A stretch of DNA of 64,000 bases from Euptelea pleiosperma (taxonomy: Eukaryota; Streptophyta; Magnoliopsida; Ranunculales; Eupteleaceae): positions 16,251,929 through 16,315,928 of the forward strand of contig CM068541.1 of NCBI GenBank assembly GCA_035048495.1. The letters run 5' to 3'. This document shows, one piece after another, positions 52,417 through 64,000 of the stretch (position 1 is the first letter of the stretch; each line of letters begins with the position of its first letter). Position numbers and translations under genes: made by a program. Under the pieces are notes generated by a model. It ran no database searches and had not been told where the DNA came from. It was given only the letters and a program-made list of their open reading frames with translations.

Positions 52417-54844
52417 TGAAAGTTGGTTTTTTTCGCGTCGTTGGATTCGGAAACCCCTGATTTCAAAACATTTGTAAATTGATCTGATTCTTAAATCTTG
52501 CAAAATTTTAAAGATTCTAGCATAAGGATTCATGTCGGATATCGTATCCTCACTCGGGGTTAGAGAACGCACAGTAAAGAACATAAAATGATGGATTTTC
52601 CACAGAATTTGCTAAAAAGAAATGATGGAAGGATGAGAATGGTGATTAAGGGATCGGATTAAAACATTCCTTTTTTTATGAAAGATATTCCTGGACTCAT
52701 GAGTGAATTTGATATTATCCTAATGCACCAAATATTCAGAGTGAAATAACATGAACTAATTGAAAACTGAAATTTATTCAAATAAACTTATTCTATTACA
52801 ATGTTCTCAATTAAAATAAAGATAATTAAATAGAGATGATTCTAAGAAAACAATAAAACCTAGAGAGAGAAATAGGATTTTAGAGAGAGTGTAAGGGGAG
52901 AAAGATAAAAAAATTAATAAAAAAAGGAGAAAGAAAGAAGAGAGAGGGTGAAACACCCATTCGTTCTTACCTTTGATTTCAGCCAAGAGGATGGCCATGA
53001 TGGAGTGCAACCTCTAGGCAAAAAGACGAGGATGGAGAGGGTACTACGGGTTGGTGGTGGTGCGCACGCTAAGAGTGAACCAGTGTGAACATGCAGGAGG
53101 TAATGGTGGTGTTTCAGGCATTGCCGCTAACGGCTGGTGGAGGTGCATCTTCTGGTGATGAAGTCAGCGAAGGCGAGGTGGTGGTGCAGATTTTGAAAGA
53201 TCTCCAACGGGTTGCTGAAGCTGAAGGGCTGTGGAGGAGAATGTGCAGCAGGTGGCGGCATGAAGATGAAGGAGGCGGTGATAATGGGGCTCGTTGGTTG
53301 CTGCTTCGTGGAGATTCCCTCCAACCATGGAGATCCACGTTGTGGGGAGGCAAAAGTAGAGGAGCGATAGTGCGTGGATGCACACTAGTTCACTTTTGTG
53401 ATGGAGGTGAAGGCTGCCGGCATTAATGGAGCTCGTCGGAGTTGCAGGTTGCAGCTCCGACAATCTTTTTTTTTTTTTTTTCTTCAAAGTGATCAAGAAA
53501 AAGGGGATGACGGCCTAAATGATGAGTCCGTTTGGAGAGTTGAGAGGGATGATTTTTTTGCTGAATGAGAGGGGCGTGAAGGGAGATGACGGCTAGAGGA
53601 GAGGAAAGATGGAGAAGAGGAGACGGTGGCTGGGTTTCTAGTTTTTTTTCCAAAATGTCCAACAGCTAGGGGGTAACGGCTTAGGGTTTTGAAGGGTCGA
53701 AAATGGGAAAAGAGAGAGGCGGTAAAGGCTGTTGCCTCTCCTTATATAGGAACCGTTAGGTTTCCTCAATTTTCCTCTTTCTTTTGGTAGGAACCGTGGG
53801 TTCCTATAATAGAAACCCGTGGTTTCTAAAACTTTTCCTCCCTCCTTCTAAAGGTAAAATCGTGGGTTCCTAGATTTAGAAACCCACAATTTTCTAAAAA
53901 TGCAAATGCCTCCACTTTTTTAAAAGATTTGAGAAAATATTCTTTTTTTTGAAAAATGCTTTGATTCTTAAAAATTCTTTTTTTTTTCAAAAATATCTTC
54001 TTTCCTTCTTTAGCAGCCAATTTCTGTCCATGTTAGGCATGTGGGTCCTACTAAATGGTTGGGCCAAGGGTGATGGGTCCGTACTTCATCTTAGCTTAAG
54101 CCCATGAAGTGATGAGGGTCATTGGATTTATGAGATGGTGAGATGGATGATTGGGGGACTGACTGAGCGATCGTATGGTAGAGATGGATGGTGATGATCG
54201 AGCGATGGAAATTGGCCAAGGTAGGCCGTAGAATTGAGTAATAACAGAAGGAGAGAGGGTCGGATGATTGAGATTCGAGAGTAGAGAGAAAATGAGGATC
54301 TAGAGAGAGGAGAGAGAAAATATTACAAAATAAAGAAGAATTGCTTGCAAAGGGTCTTGAACCCTGGTCTTTGACTAGGTCTTCTGCATGCTTTACGAAC
54401 TGAGCAGGTACTCGCCTTGTGTTGGTTTATAAGCTTTAATCTCTTCTTTGAGGGCTCGTCTCTCCTTCTCTCTTGGTCGTCCCTCGATTCTCTCGACTCT
54501 CTGGCTCTTCCAGTTTTTTGCCTATATCTTCTCATCCTCAGCCTGTTGGCTCTTGAGCTTTAATCCTAGGTTCTGGAAGTTGATTGTGGGCCCGCATTCC
54601 ATCAAAATTGCTCGATTAGTGCTCTTGTGATAGAAAAATCGCGTAATGAGAATGACTTCGCATGTGGGTCAAATAAATGAGTATGAATGCATGCGAATAT
54701 ACCATTTTAACTAGAAAAGTGTGTTCTATGCAACAGAAGAAACTCTTACGTAGAAAAGTTGATAATTATGATAATTTTACGTAGGAGAGTGTGATATCGC
54801 TAGAAGGATAATTGCTTCAAATAAGCACTTTTGAACGAATATCA
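52417..54844 (-). mobile_element. LTR B, solo LTR with 5-bp target duplication
   Basis: Plus-strand ends are TGAAAGTTGG and GAACGAATATCA, giving TG..CA. The flank CCCTC is identical at 52412-52416 and 54845-54849. Removing the element brings Helitron pieces 1 and 2 together. It shares CGTTGGATTCGGAAACCCC, the purine-rich middle, GATTGTGGGCCCGC and CGCGTAATGAGA with LTRs A and C. About 2.43 kb with no internal coding region, so a solo LTR. Confidence 0.9.
54353..54410 (-). other. tRNA-like A-box/B-box segment in LTR B
   Basis: The minus strand reads TGCTCAGTTCGTAAAGC (54406-54390), close to the tRNA A-box region TAGCTCAGTTGGTAGAGC, then 27 bases later GGTTCAAGACC (54363-54353), a B box. The spacing is right for a tRNA or tRNA-derived Pol III promoter. 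Confidence 0.5.
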
Positions 54845-55356
54845 CCCTCAGATGTATAACTATATCTCGTGAACTGCTAATCTCACTCCATCTCCTAGTA
54901 ATATAAATATAATTTCATATGTTGTTAGAAGATTATAGTAACGCCGATCTTTTGCTACAATGTAATGTAAGTAAGTTGGCACATTATAGTTGTTACCATC
55001 TACAATTGTTGTATTTAACACACCTCATAAACATGGTGATATATTTTTGTGAATGCGTTATAAAGCAACATAATTTATTGAATAATTTTCAAAACATTCT
55101 TATTCAAATGTCGATTACATTGATGTCGAGTATCTAATGCTGCAGCAATGTCGTAAATGTAAAGTTGTGTGTATACTGCTATTTGCCCTAAATCTGATAT
55201 CAAAGCTCCAATTTGATGTTGCAACTCTCCATGGATGGTAAATAATTTAAGACCTCGTCCAGATAATACTCGTGAATCAATTTTGGCACCAAGACAACAT
55301 TATAATCCTGAATTATTTTCTAAAAGACTTTGCGTGTTGATTGGTGCCATCATATA

Positions 55357-58207
55357 TGAAAGTAGGATTTTTCCGCATCGTTGGTTACGGAAACCCTAAT
55401 CTCAACACATTTTGTAATTATCCGAGACTTTCAACCTGTAAAATAACTAATTTTTGCACAGTGGCTCGTGTCGGATGTCGATCCGCACTCGGAGTTTGGG
55501 ATTAGCGCAATCAAGGACATGAAATGACAAATTTTTCCATAGAAATCGATGCGAATGGTGGTGGGGTGAGAGTGGTGATTTGAAGTGGATTTTTAAAACA
55601 TGTTCTTGATAGAGATATCATTACCTACTAATTAAAATAAAAAAATGCGAAACAAATCAAACCTTAAATATCAAGAAAAATTCTTCACTAATGGATAAAC
55701 AACCATCCATTACATTGAATCAAAATCGAGTTCACATCATACTAAAACACAAATAAAAACCCTAGTAAAGATTTAGAGAGAGAAAACACTAAAATATGAG
55801 AGAGAAACTAGAAGGAGAAACAAGAAATGAGAGAAAATAAAAAAGAGAGAGATATGTGTTCTAGAGAGAGAAAGTATGAAATAGAGAGAGAGAAAGAGAT
55901 TTAGAGAGATTTCTAGAAGGATAGAAAGGTTTTTAGAGAGAGAATGAAAGTAGAAAGAGAAAAACTAAGCCTAGAGAGAAGATGATGGAAAGAGAGATGA
56001 AGAAGAAGGATATTACCTTTATGAACTTACCATAGAGGATGGGCTGGGAGAAAGAGAGATGAATCGGCCATGATACTTGGGTCGATCATTGGTGGCTATG
56101 CACGGTGTGGATCACGTTGCAAGCTTGCAACCTTAGCAGTTCTTAATGGTGGGCGGTACACATCCAATGATGGTGGATCCAATATTGGAAATCGTGGCCA
56201 GATGGGAGGAGTTGTTGAGATAGCAAGGCGCTGTGCATTACCGTTGGAGAGAGGAGCGAGCGGAGAAGGCAGAGCACTCAGGCAGTGCTGGCTGGTGTTA
56301 ATGGAGGCGCACCACCTTCAAGCTGTGGGATTGCTGCTATAGGCGGCAGCAATGGTGGAAGGTGATGGCGGAGGTGCTGCACGCAGGTTCAGGCGGTGTG
56401 CGCAGATCTGAAGAGGAGGTGCTTGCTGGTGCAGGTGGAGCTTCTGAATAGCTTGCAGGTGTGCTATTCCTAACAGCAGTGGAAGGAGAAGAGGATATCC
56501 AATGGAGATCGTCGTTAGAACGGTGGTAGATCACCACGTCTGCAAGTGCGACCAGTCCGTGAGGAAAGGTTCTTCAATCGTGAGAGCAGGTCAGCTGGAG
56601 AACTAGAGGATAGTGCGAGATTGTGGGAAGAGATCCAACGATCTGATTTTTGGGGAGAGCTAAAAAAAACGTTTTACATGGAGATGTGGAGTATGCTTGA
56701 AGGTTTTTCTAGTCGAACCAGTCATCGAGGGAGAAGAAGAAGGTGACGGCTAAGAGAGCATGAGAATAGAGAGAGGTGCTGAAAGAGAGATGAGAGGAGA
56801 ATGACGGCTTGGTAGCAGCTAGGGTTTTGTTTAAAGGATTTAATGGCGAGCAGCAAGTTAGGACATCCCTCCCTCCTTCTTTCCTTCTTTCTTTCATTCT
56901 TTTTTTTTCTTTTTTTGAGAATAGAAAGTGAGAGGGGGCGGTTTTGGAATAGAGAATGGGGGAATGAGAGATGGAGAATGGGAGAGGCGTCCTCCCTTTT
57001 TTTTTTTTTTTCTTTTCAGCGCCTTCTCCCTTGCTGAATTAGGAAACCCACTCTTTGTATTAAAATAAGGTTTCCTTATGGGCTGTCCGTCTATTTGGAA
57101 AGTAATCTTCCCATCCACATTGATCACCATGTGCCTTCTTCTATCAAACCACCAGCTGTATGTGCTCATCCTCATCTAGCACCTTGTCTCTAGGACAATG
57201 TCTATGGTCCAACTACTTTCATCTTTCCATTTCCCAACAGCCCTAGATTTTTCACTAGATGACCTTGATCTCGCAGTGTGATTAGCTTTGTCTCTCTAAA
57301 TAGAAATTGATTCCATGTTTTTAGCAATTTTAGTAGTCCCATTTTCCACCACTATGGATAGTTTATCTTTGCTTTGTTGTAGAACATCCATCCTCTTTCC
57401 CTTGAGATGATCATTTTGGAAACCACATTGGTCCCATATCTTCAATCCTCTATATCAACAAATCTTTGTGCAGCTAACATCCAGCAACCTTCTTGATTTG
57501 GTGTACCATTCTTTTAGTTACCATGTCACATAAGTGACTATCTGAATATGATCCCTGACATTAATTTTCTTCAAACCTCCATCTTTTATTTGAGAGTCCT
57601 TCCTTTATTGATGTCGTGGTACTCTTCTCTCCTTGACTTGATGTGGGGCCCACTTGTATGCTGTCATCTTAGTGCACTCCCTGTTCATCTGTGAACGCCC
57701 CTGTCTTTCAATTTTGTTCACTCAAGGGTCCAGATCTCAAGAGTCATCCGATCAGGATTTGAGCGTCTATAATGGTCGCTGAAAATTTGCTCTTTAGCTT
57801 TCACTTTTGATCCTGAGGTGATCAACATGTTTTGGGTTTCGTGTGTATTCGTTCGGACATCATGATCCTCTGGCTCAGCTCGTACTTGGCCCACATCCTC
57901 TTGTTTTGGCTTGCGATCTTTTGGCTCTTTAAGTTTCCACATTGGGCTTTGGTGGTCTATTGTGGGTCCACAGTTCATAAGAATCATCCGATTTGAGTTC
58001 CTGCGATAAAACAAGCGCGTAATGAGACTTCACAGAACAGCCTTATATCTAGACTTCCGAAAATGTGTTTAAATCATGCAAATATATCATTTCATCTAGA
58101 AAAGTCTCTTACATAAAAAAATGGGTAAATAGAGTAGTTTTACGTATGAGAGTGTGATAACGCTTTGAGGATAATAGTGAAAAATATAAACTTTTAAACG
58201 AATATCA
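55357..58207 (-). mobile_element. LTR C, 3' LTR of the gag-carrying element
   Basis: Ends TGAAAGTAGG and AACGAATATCA, homologous to LTRs A and B. On the minus strand it starts TGATATTCG immediately after a polypurine tract, so it is the 3' LTR of the element whose gag lies at 60145-62325. About 2.85 kb. The purine-rich stretch at 55780-56000 and GGATAATGAGA-type words are shared with A and B. Its insertion truncates the Helitron; the outer 5-mer is ATATA. The matching 5' LTR should lie beyond 64000. Confidence 0.85.
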
Positions 58208-58226
58208 CAACCCCCAACCAGCATAT
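58208..58226 (-). promoter_or_regulatory. Polypurine tract
   Basis: The minus strand reads GCTGGTTGGGGGTTG immediately before the LTR start TGATATTCG. It is purine-rich as expected for plus-strand priming, although interrupted by T. Confidence 0.65.
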
Positions 58227-60144
58227 TGCCAATCCTTGGCAATTAGTGTAAAATAAATGAGCTTAAAAGGGCTCTGCACCTGCTGCACACTTTTTCATAT
58301 CAGCTCAGGGAAAACACCGTTTGTCAAATTATCGAATGGATGCAAAAACAGTTACAGGCTAGCAAAGAGTTCGAAAGTTTTGGCAAAACTACAGACTGAT
58401 AATCAAGACCCAGAATAGTCAGACTCTGCGTGTGTGTGTGCTCAACATTCTCATAATCCGACAGTAAAGATTTTCAGATCACCTCTAAGTTCTAATGCCT
58501 CGACCTCAAATCTCACTTGTAAACTACTCAGAATGGAATCACTCAAGAAGGATTTTCTTCTTGTCTCTCAATTTATATGTGAGGAGATGTATTTAGTATA
58601 AAGAAGCAAAAGATCTCACATATATTTTATTTGAAGGAAGGACATCTTTAACAGTAGAAGATCTCATGATTGGAATATCACTTCACTCGGGAACGTCAGA
58701 TCAAACTCTATAGCTTATCTTTCTCAATCTCCACATTTTATGATTGTGCTATCCTAGAATCAAATAGGACTTACCAGGGTTGTAATGAGGCTTAGGTCAG
58801 GTATAGAAAAATAAGGGATAAAGGATTTCAAAGATCTTGAGAGGATATCTCCATTTTCTTGCATTTTTCCTACGGTGTGGCACCATTTCTTTTCATTTTT
58901 CTTCTTTCGTATCTTTCTCTTTTTCTCAATATTTTTGAGACTGCTCAATAGCTCTTTTTCATACTTTCTTTTCATATTTTATATTCAGCTTGAGCACTTT
59001 CTTTTTCTTTCGATTTTTTTATTTTACTTTTCTTTCACGGTACACCCATATCAGTTATTCTTTTATCAATCTCAAAAGAAGGGTAGCCAATCATGCTTCA
59101 TAGTTGACTGGGTTTTAGGTTGATGGGCTTACAAAGAAAAAGCTTTTATAGAAGGGTTCAAAGGGTTTCTAGTGAAGTATAATTTAGGTGAGTAAAAAGG
59201 TTGAACGGTTCAGAAAAATGGCCTAGATCATTTTCTAGGTTTTGCACTATCATGTATACTATCTTGACTGGATACAGAGAAGGTTCTGTCGTAGTAATCC
59301 AATTTTGATTTCATTCTGAGTTCATGATCAAATAAAAGGGTAATGAGATCTCTCAACGAATATTGCGGGCAAGAAGAATAGTGAGTCATCTTGTGACTCA
59401 GAATTGTTATATAACCCTCTGAAATGATTAAAGGCTCGAAAGCTCACTAGGTTAGGTCTCCACAATTATTCTCACAGGATCTCTAGAGTTTCCAAACTTA
59501 GGATGACACTGATGTTGATAGTATACAATTGTGCCGAATCTGAGTTTTTCTAAGTTTTCAAACCTGCTGTAGCCACGCTTGACTTGACTCAAAGCTAACC
59601 TTTAACAAAAATTGCCATCCTCAATACTGACTCAACGAAAGTTTTCAGCTAATCAAAGTCAGGGTATTTGACACATTTTTGAAATTCTAGAAAACTTCGG
59701 AAAACATCGAAAACCACCCAAACCCAAAAATAAGAATTTTTTTTTTTATCAAAATGAAGACATGAGTTTTGGTAAATACCCACCCCCAACCAAAATATAG
59801 CACCGTCCTCGGTGCTCATGACCAGGACATAAATTGATGAAAAAAATCAGTAATGATGCAAAGGTTCAAGGAGGATGTTACCAAGTCGGTGGAAACGCGA
59901 CAGTGTGTGGTACCTGATGATGGGAAGAATGAATGTACATGCATTTTCAGAGATATAACAATAATAACAAATGTATAAGACTCGTGTACTCTAAGAATAC
60001 CAGAATTGCCTATCCGAAAGCGCTAAGTTTTACGTCTTCATCCAGACATGACGGGGGTATATCAAGTACCCCTAACCAGGTTTAAACTCATGGAGACTGA
60101 GTGAATCTGCAATCTTCCCGACACCTAAGGTGGAGCGAAAACTA
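58227..60144 (-). mobile_element. Element interior between gag and 3' LTR, no pol
   Basis: About 1.9 kb where protease, reverse transcriptase and integrase would be expected after gag. No such motif is visible in any frame; the longest frames are short and T-rich. The element therefore looks non-autonomous (LARD or TR-GAG type). Confidence 0.6.
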
Positions 60145-62325
60145 CTATCCTATCCCTTGTCTAGGTATACCTATGTAGAACAGGTCTTTTTCAGTGTAGA
60201 CTGACAGAAGGACAGTAGGCTCTCTAAGCAGCCCTGCAAAAGTGTGTAGGCCAGCGGGGAGGGATCGAAGCTGCTCAGTAAAGACTGAGAGGAGAGCAGT
60301 AGAGGGTTCTCTAACCATGGTTAGCAGAGCCGCAAATTCATTGAGCTTAGCGGGAAGGTATCTGAATGGAGCAGACTCCTGCAGATTAGTACTAGCATAA
60401 TTGTCTGACTCTGAGATGAAGTCAGGCACAAAGTGTTCTTGACACTGAGAGAGTTTTTCCTCAGGAGAGTCCTGAATTAGACTCTCTACGGCACACGGGT
60501 CATCAACAATATCGACGTAGGGTGGCGGGTGAAAACTGTTGACCTCTTCCTCGAGGTTTTCTAATGTGATAGGGATGTTCAAATCTCTGCACTCGATATG
60601 TTCATCCTCGGTGAGGAACGGTAGGTCCAAGACAGCTAGGCTCCTACGATCTAGACACAGCTCAGTGTCAGGAATATCACCTCCCTGTTCTGAGGCAGCA
60701 TAGGTATAGTGAAGAAGAGACTTCTCTGGGAGAGGTTCAGGATTTGGTACTTTTAAGGGCACCAAAAATGGATACACTGGCTCCTCAATAATCTGGTTTG
60801 ATCTAAGAGTGGGAACAATTTCTCTGTCTTCTTCGCAATTCTAGATCTAAGGTAGCGAATCCTCCTCATAGATGGTGATCATGTGATTCCCCTCTGGATA
60901 AGCATTAGGTTGACCGGGGTAGTTGACTTCCACACTCGCAGACTCTAATTGACATAGGCGATGGTCCAACCTCTCTATGGAATGTTGTTGTTGGATGATA
61001 TAATGAGAGAAGATCTTCTAGACCGGGTGTAACAATAGACTGTGGCGGTTCAGCTAAGGGAAGCTGTGGTGCCAACTGTTGATAGTAGTCCGAAGGATTA
61101 TGACAATGGTAGGCCGTTAGTGAGTCTGAGACTGGCTGCTTACTCTGGTAATCCTGATGGGTCCACTGTTGACCAAAACATTCAGTCTGTGGATCTGGTT
61201 GGTACTGCGACTGCGAGTTTTGCCAGTCATATACTCCATTGGGTTGATGAAACCTTGAGGATAATTATCCTGCGGAACTGGTTGTTAGAGAAAAGGTTGT
61301 TCTCAATCAAAGCTATGGTGACTCCTATTGGCCGGATAATAAGTGTTATCATAGGAAGTCTGCATTGGAGATTGAAATGTACTGAAAGTACAGAGATCTT
61401 TCTCTACAGGAGGATAATATCCTAGAGACTGAGAATTGTGCACAGGTTGCTGGACCGAGACAGCAAGGGCGAAGACCGATTTGGTAAGTTCCTGAATTAG
61501 GGATTGTAGCTCGGGGTCACCCTTTGCCTCACATCCCATAGAAGTCCGTTGGACCGGAGTGTTACTACTGCACACAGAATTAGTATTCCAATGCTGGGAG
61601 TTTTCACCTAGTTCTCATAAGAAAATGTAGGCTTCTGTTGGAGTCTTATGCATGAATCTGCCTTGGCACATCAACTCTAGCAGAGTTCTAGACTCATCAG
61701 TGAGTCTTTTATAAAACATGTAGACTAAACTCCCCTTATCAAAATTATGATGGCGACATTTAGTGAGAGTGTCCTGGAACCTGTCCCATGCTTCATGGAA
61801 TCTTTCATTCGACCTTTGTCGAAAGTCTTAGATGATCTGCTTCATCTCGTTTGTCCTTGACATGGGGTAAAATTTGAATACAAACTTTCGAGCTAGTTCG
61901 TCCCATGTGGTAATCGAATTCTCGGGCAAAGAATAAAACCAATCAATAGCTCTATCTTTTAGAGAGAAGGGAAAAAGTCTCAATTTGACACTCTCGTCAA
62001 CAAGGTGTTGAAGTTTGAAGAGATTGCAGATGTTCAGAAACTACCTTAGATGAGTGTACGGGTCGTCGCTTGGAAGACCATGAAAGGTAGGCAGCAATCG
62101 TACTATGTGTGGTTGGATTTCGAACTGAACCATCGTCGTGGGTGGAAGTACAATACAAGTAGGTGGGTTTACAGAGATAGGCGCATACATCTCAATGAGA
62201 GGTCGTTCAGCCGCCAGTTCTACGAAGGTAGTTTCTCTGGGAGAGGAGGGGAGGGTAGGAGATAGAGTAGGTAAAGAGACTAGTGAAGAATCTAAAACGT
62301 TAGACTGACTCTCAGATCGAATCAA
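60145..62325 (-). pseudogene. Ty3-type gag polyprotein, degenerate
   Basis: A gag frame begins at 62325 and includes VQFEIQPHIVRLLPTFHGLPSD, then in the same frame LRLFPFSLKDRAIDWFYSLP, ITTWDELARKFVFKFYP, RFHEAWDRFQDTLTKC and LLELMCQGRFMHKTP. These match Retrotrans_gag (PF03732). In-frame stops occur at 62041 (HLR*FLN) and after KQII near 61830, so it is not translatable. The downstream part (61575-60145) has no zinc knuckle; its last 210 codons are open and end with two imperfect repeats, LPAKLNEFAALL.. and LPAGLHTFAGLL.., each followed by LLSV(F/Y)TE. No protease follows. Confidence 0.85.
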
Positions 62326-64000
62326 TCTACGGTTGGATCGGGTCTAGACGGGCATATGCTTGAAAAAGCAAGCCATAAACTTGGCAAAAAGTTGCCAGAG
62401 GAGAACACTAACCTGAAGTAGATTATATGATGCACAAGGAGCAAACATGATAACCCTATTTCTAAAATACTCAGGATATTTGTAAGGGATTTATCTTGTT
62501 AGTGTGTGGGTTAAGATATATTATAACAGTGGGCAGACCACTGGTTTATCTTGTTACCTGTCGGACTAACTATTTGCACTCATGGGTTCTCACCAGGCTA
62601 CACTCTTCAGAGCGAATCTTTTAGTACTAACTCTAGTCAACAACAAGGCAATCTGAAGCCTAGACAGACGTGCGGCACAATGGCTGGCTTAAATACGTCC
62701 TAGACTAACCAGATTGGTCAAGTGTTTAAGAAGAGTGCTCCCTTGGGTTAAGCTAGGGTCGGTGTGTGTTCCTAGTCCACACGCAACTAACCGCCGAATA
62801 GTCCAAGATGCCACATCGAGCTCAGTGTACTTGAGTAGCAGGGACCTATGGGTGTGTTAGACAACAGGGACCCATGCTCGTAGTCTTATTTCGACTGAAT
62901 GTTAAGCGAGTTCGCTTTGTGTGGATTTTTCCTCGAACACCGTGCTAATTGGCTCTACTTCTTGATTCTTTTTAATTAAATGGAGCATTGAGATCAAATC
63001 AGTTAGAATGATGAGGTGGGTGATAAAATTCTACTAATTTCAATTTTGGAGCTGGGTCTGCTCTCTTAGAGTTGATTGATTAACGGCCATGCCACGCAAG
63101 TCGAATAAGTTGGTGCTAAAAAGCAAATAGACGTGCGGCACAATAATCACCCAATTGCGCAGTATCGCACTCAAGGCGAGGATAGAGACTTACCTCCCGT
63201 GGGCTACGCCACGGGGTCGCCTCCATGGAATAGGGAGGGGTATCCAAATGGGCTTGGGCCCGACTCCACCTCTTTGAACTTTCGTTCGCTACCCACACTG
63301 GGATCGTATGCTGTAGAAAAGTTAGATTGCACGGTCTAGGTATTTGGGATTCTATTTGGAAGATCCTTGCCTCTTTTTTTTTTGGGTTCACAGAGCATGC
63401 ACTGGATTTTGGCAAGTTTTTGAATTATTTTCCAAGTTCGAGATGGGTTAAAATTTAGGAATTCCAAGATTGGAAAATACCTAGATTGGAAAGTTTTCCA
63501 AACTGTAAAGATCTTCCAATAAAGATTTGATTGCGAGATCCCTTATAATTTTGAGAAATTTCCCAAAATTGAAATTCTGCTAGATTTGGGGTATTTTCTT
63601 TTGCAGACTTTTCCAAATTCGGAAGAGTTCTAAAGATAGAAATTCTTCTAAAGAGGAAACTTCTAAGAGGGGAAACCCTAATTTAGCAGAGTTTCAGGAT
63701 TTTGGAATCTTTCCAAAAATCATATATCCTTGATTGGTGATTTCTAAAAATCTGCAGAATACAAAACCCTAATTTTTTTCGAATATTAATTTTTTTTATT
63801 TTTTTGGTATTTTTCACTTAATCTAGGGTTTCTAAAAAAACCCTAGAACAAGATCTAGTAGTTATATGGAAAGTAGTAAAATTTCTAAATTATTACAAAT
63901 TGCACTCGGCCTTCCGAGGCGTTAAAAATAGTAATTTAAAAGTAGCTAAAAATAACTAAAAACTAAAAATAGAAAGTTTTCCGAGAAGGTCGGGCTGTCC
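62326..64000 (-). mobile_element. Leader region of the gag element, continuing past the window
   Basis: This is upstream of gag on the minus strand, so it should hold the 5' leader, primer-binding site and 5' LTR. No copy of the LTR ends (TGAAAGT..CGTTGG or CGAATATCA) and no clear primer-binding site is found, so the 5' LTR must lie beyond the right edge. The phrase GACGTGCGGCACAAT occurs twice (near 62670 and 63130). Confidence 0.5.

Larger units (their letters stand above)
49005..55356 (-). pseudogene. Helitron Rep/helicase pseudogene, in three pieces around two LTRs
   Basis: Read on the minus strand. Piece 1 (55356-54850): FTIHGELQHQIGALISDLGQ, then YTQLYIYD, the Helitron_like_N region. 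Piece 2 (52416-52107): LILRIGTSS, then LTQMEFYAYHLFQRPIEYSL in shifted frames, and LFQEFFVDLWATTEQNHLRYFKNNQ-type sequence. Piece 3 (50566-49005): QTLKKRMIH, NGNYTKRYPQAF, MDQDGYHVYCRRN, DEIKQYLDLRYI, ERFYIRLLLTIVKCPHSFE, TVDNVLHDTFKEHV, then ASSGIVSLLLNG and FKISLDVMENSLC from the PIF1-type helicase. Frames shift often. About 180 codons are missing between pieces 2 and 3, where the HUH nickase motif would lie, and the helicase C-terminus is lost. The N-terminal side is cut by the LTR at 55357. Confidence 0.88.

Noticed and set aside
53085..53496. Several overlapping frames of 80-113 codons on both strands
   Set aside because: They lie inside solo LTR B, are compositionally biased, and have no domain.
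61042..61425. 127-codon plus-strand frame
   Set aside because: It is antisense to the degenerate gag of the LTR element, whose minus-strand frames match a known domain.

Overview
This window is nuclear DNA of a flowering plant. The evidence is GT-AG introns, three recognisable plant nuclear genes, and a dense, nested load of plant-type transposable elements (LTR retrotransposons, LINEs, a Helitron, MULE- and hAT-like MITEs). The repeat style suggests a large, TE-rich genome, perhaps a magnoliid, but this is only an impression. Nothing points to a bacterial, viral or organellar replicon.

Only three intact or near-intact host genes are supported. (1) 8498-9382 (minus) is an intronless gene for a membrane-anchored member of the plant basic secretory protein (BSP, PF04450) family. 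(2) 29085-33159 (plus) is a five-exon gene for a COR413 inner-envelope (COR413IM-type) cold-regulated membrane protein; its 3.3 kb third intron is filled with LINE debris. (3) 37221-39675 (minus) is a four-exon gene for a GPI-anchored X8-domain, plasmodesmata callose-binding-like protein. All splice phases in (2) and (3) join cleanly.

Layout. 0.3-8.2 kb: MITEs, including one with a tandemly duplicated body, a cluster of short modules ending in TTGTTATATAGAT, and a LINE scrap. 8.5-11.2 kb: the BSP gene, with a 1.66 kb MULE-like composite just upstream that holds a ~0.8 kb palindrome and a possible captured exon. 11.3-18.9 kb: LINE fragments and MULE MITEs with perfect 9-bp target duplications, one MITE having split a LINE. 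18.9-25.9 kb: LTR debris, a broken Ty1/copia gag, and a 3.4 kb solo-LTR candidate with a 5-bp duplication and an internal ~191-bp tandem array. 26-28.8 kb: hAT-like and other MITEs, ending in a near-perfect hairpin and two G-boxes upstream of COR413IM. 33.3-37.2 kb: LTR and LINE remnants. 39.7-49 kb: MITEs and modules, one hAT MITE split by an LTR. 49.0-55.4 kb: a minus-strand Helitron helicase pseudogene broken by two solo LTRs of one family. The 3' LTR of a third, longer member of that family (55.4 kb to beyond the right edge) cuts it off; that member carries a degenerate Ty3-type gag and no pol in the part seen.

The genes do not form a pathway. The main interest is how the mobile elements have reshaped them: a duplicated splice donor in COR413IM, a duplicated splice acceptor in the X8 gene, hairpins and G-boxes at promoters, and a datable nesting order of insertions. 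All calls come from reading the sequence; no database search was run.
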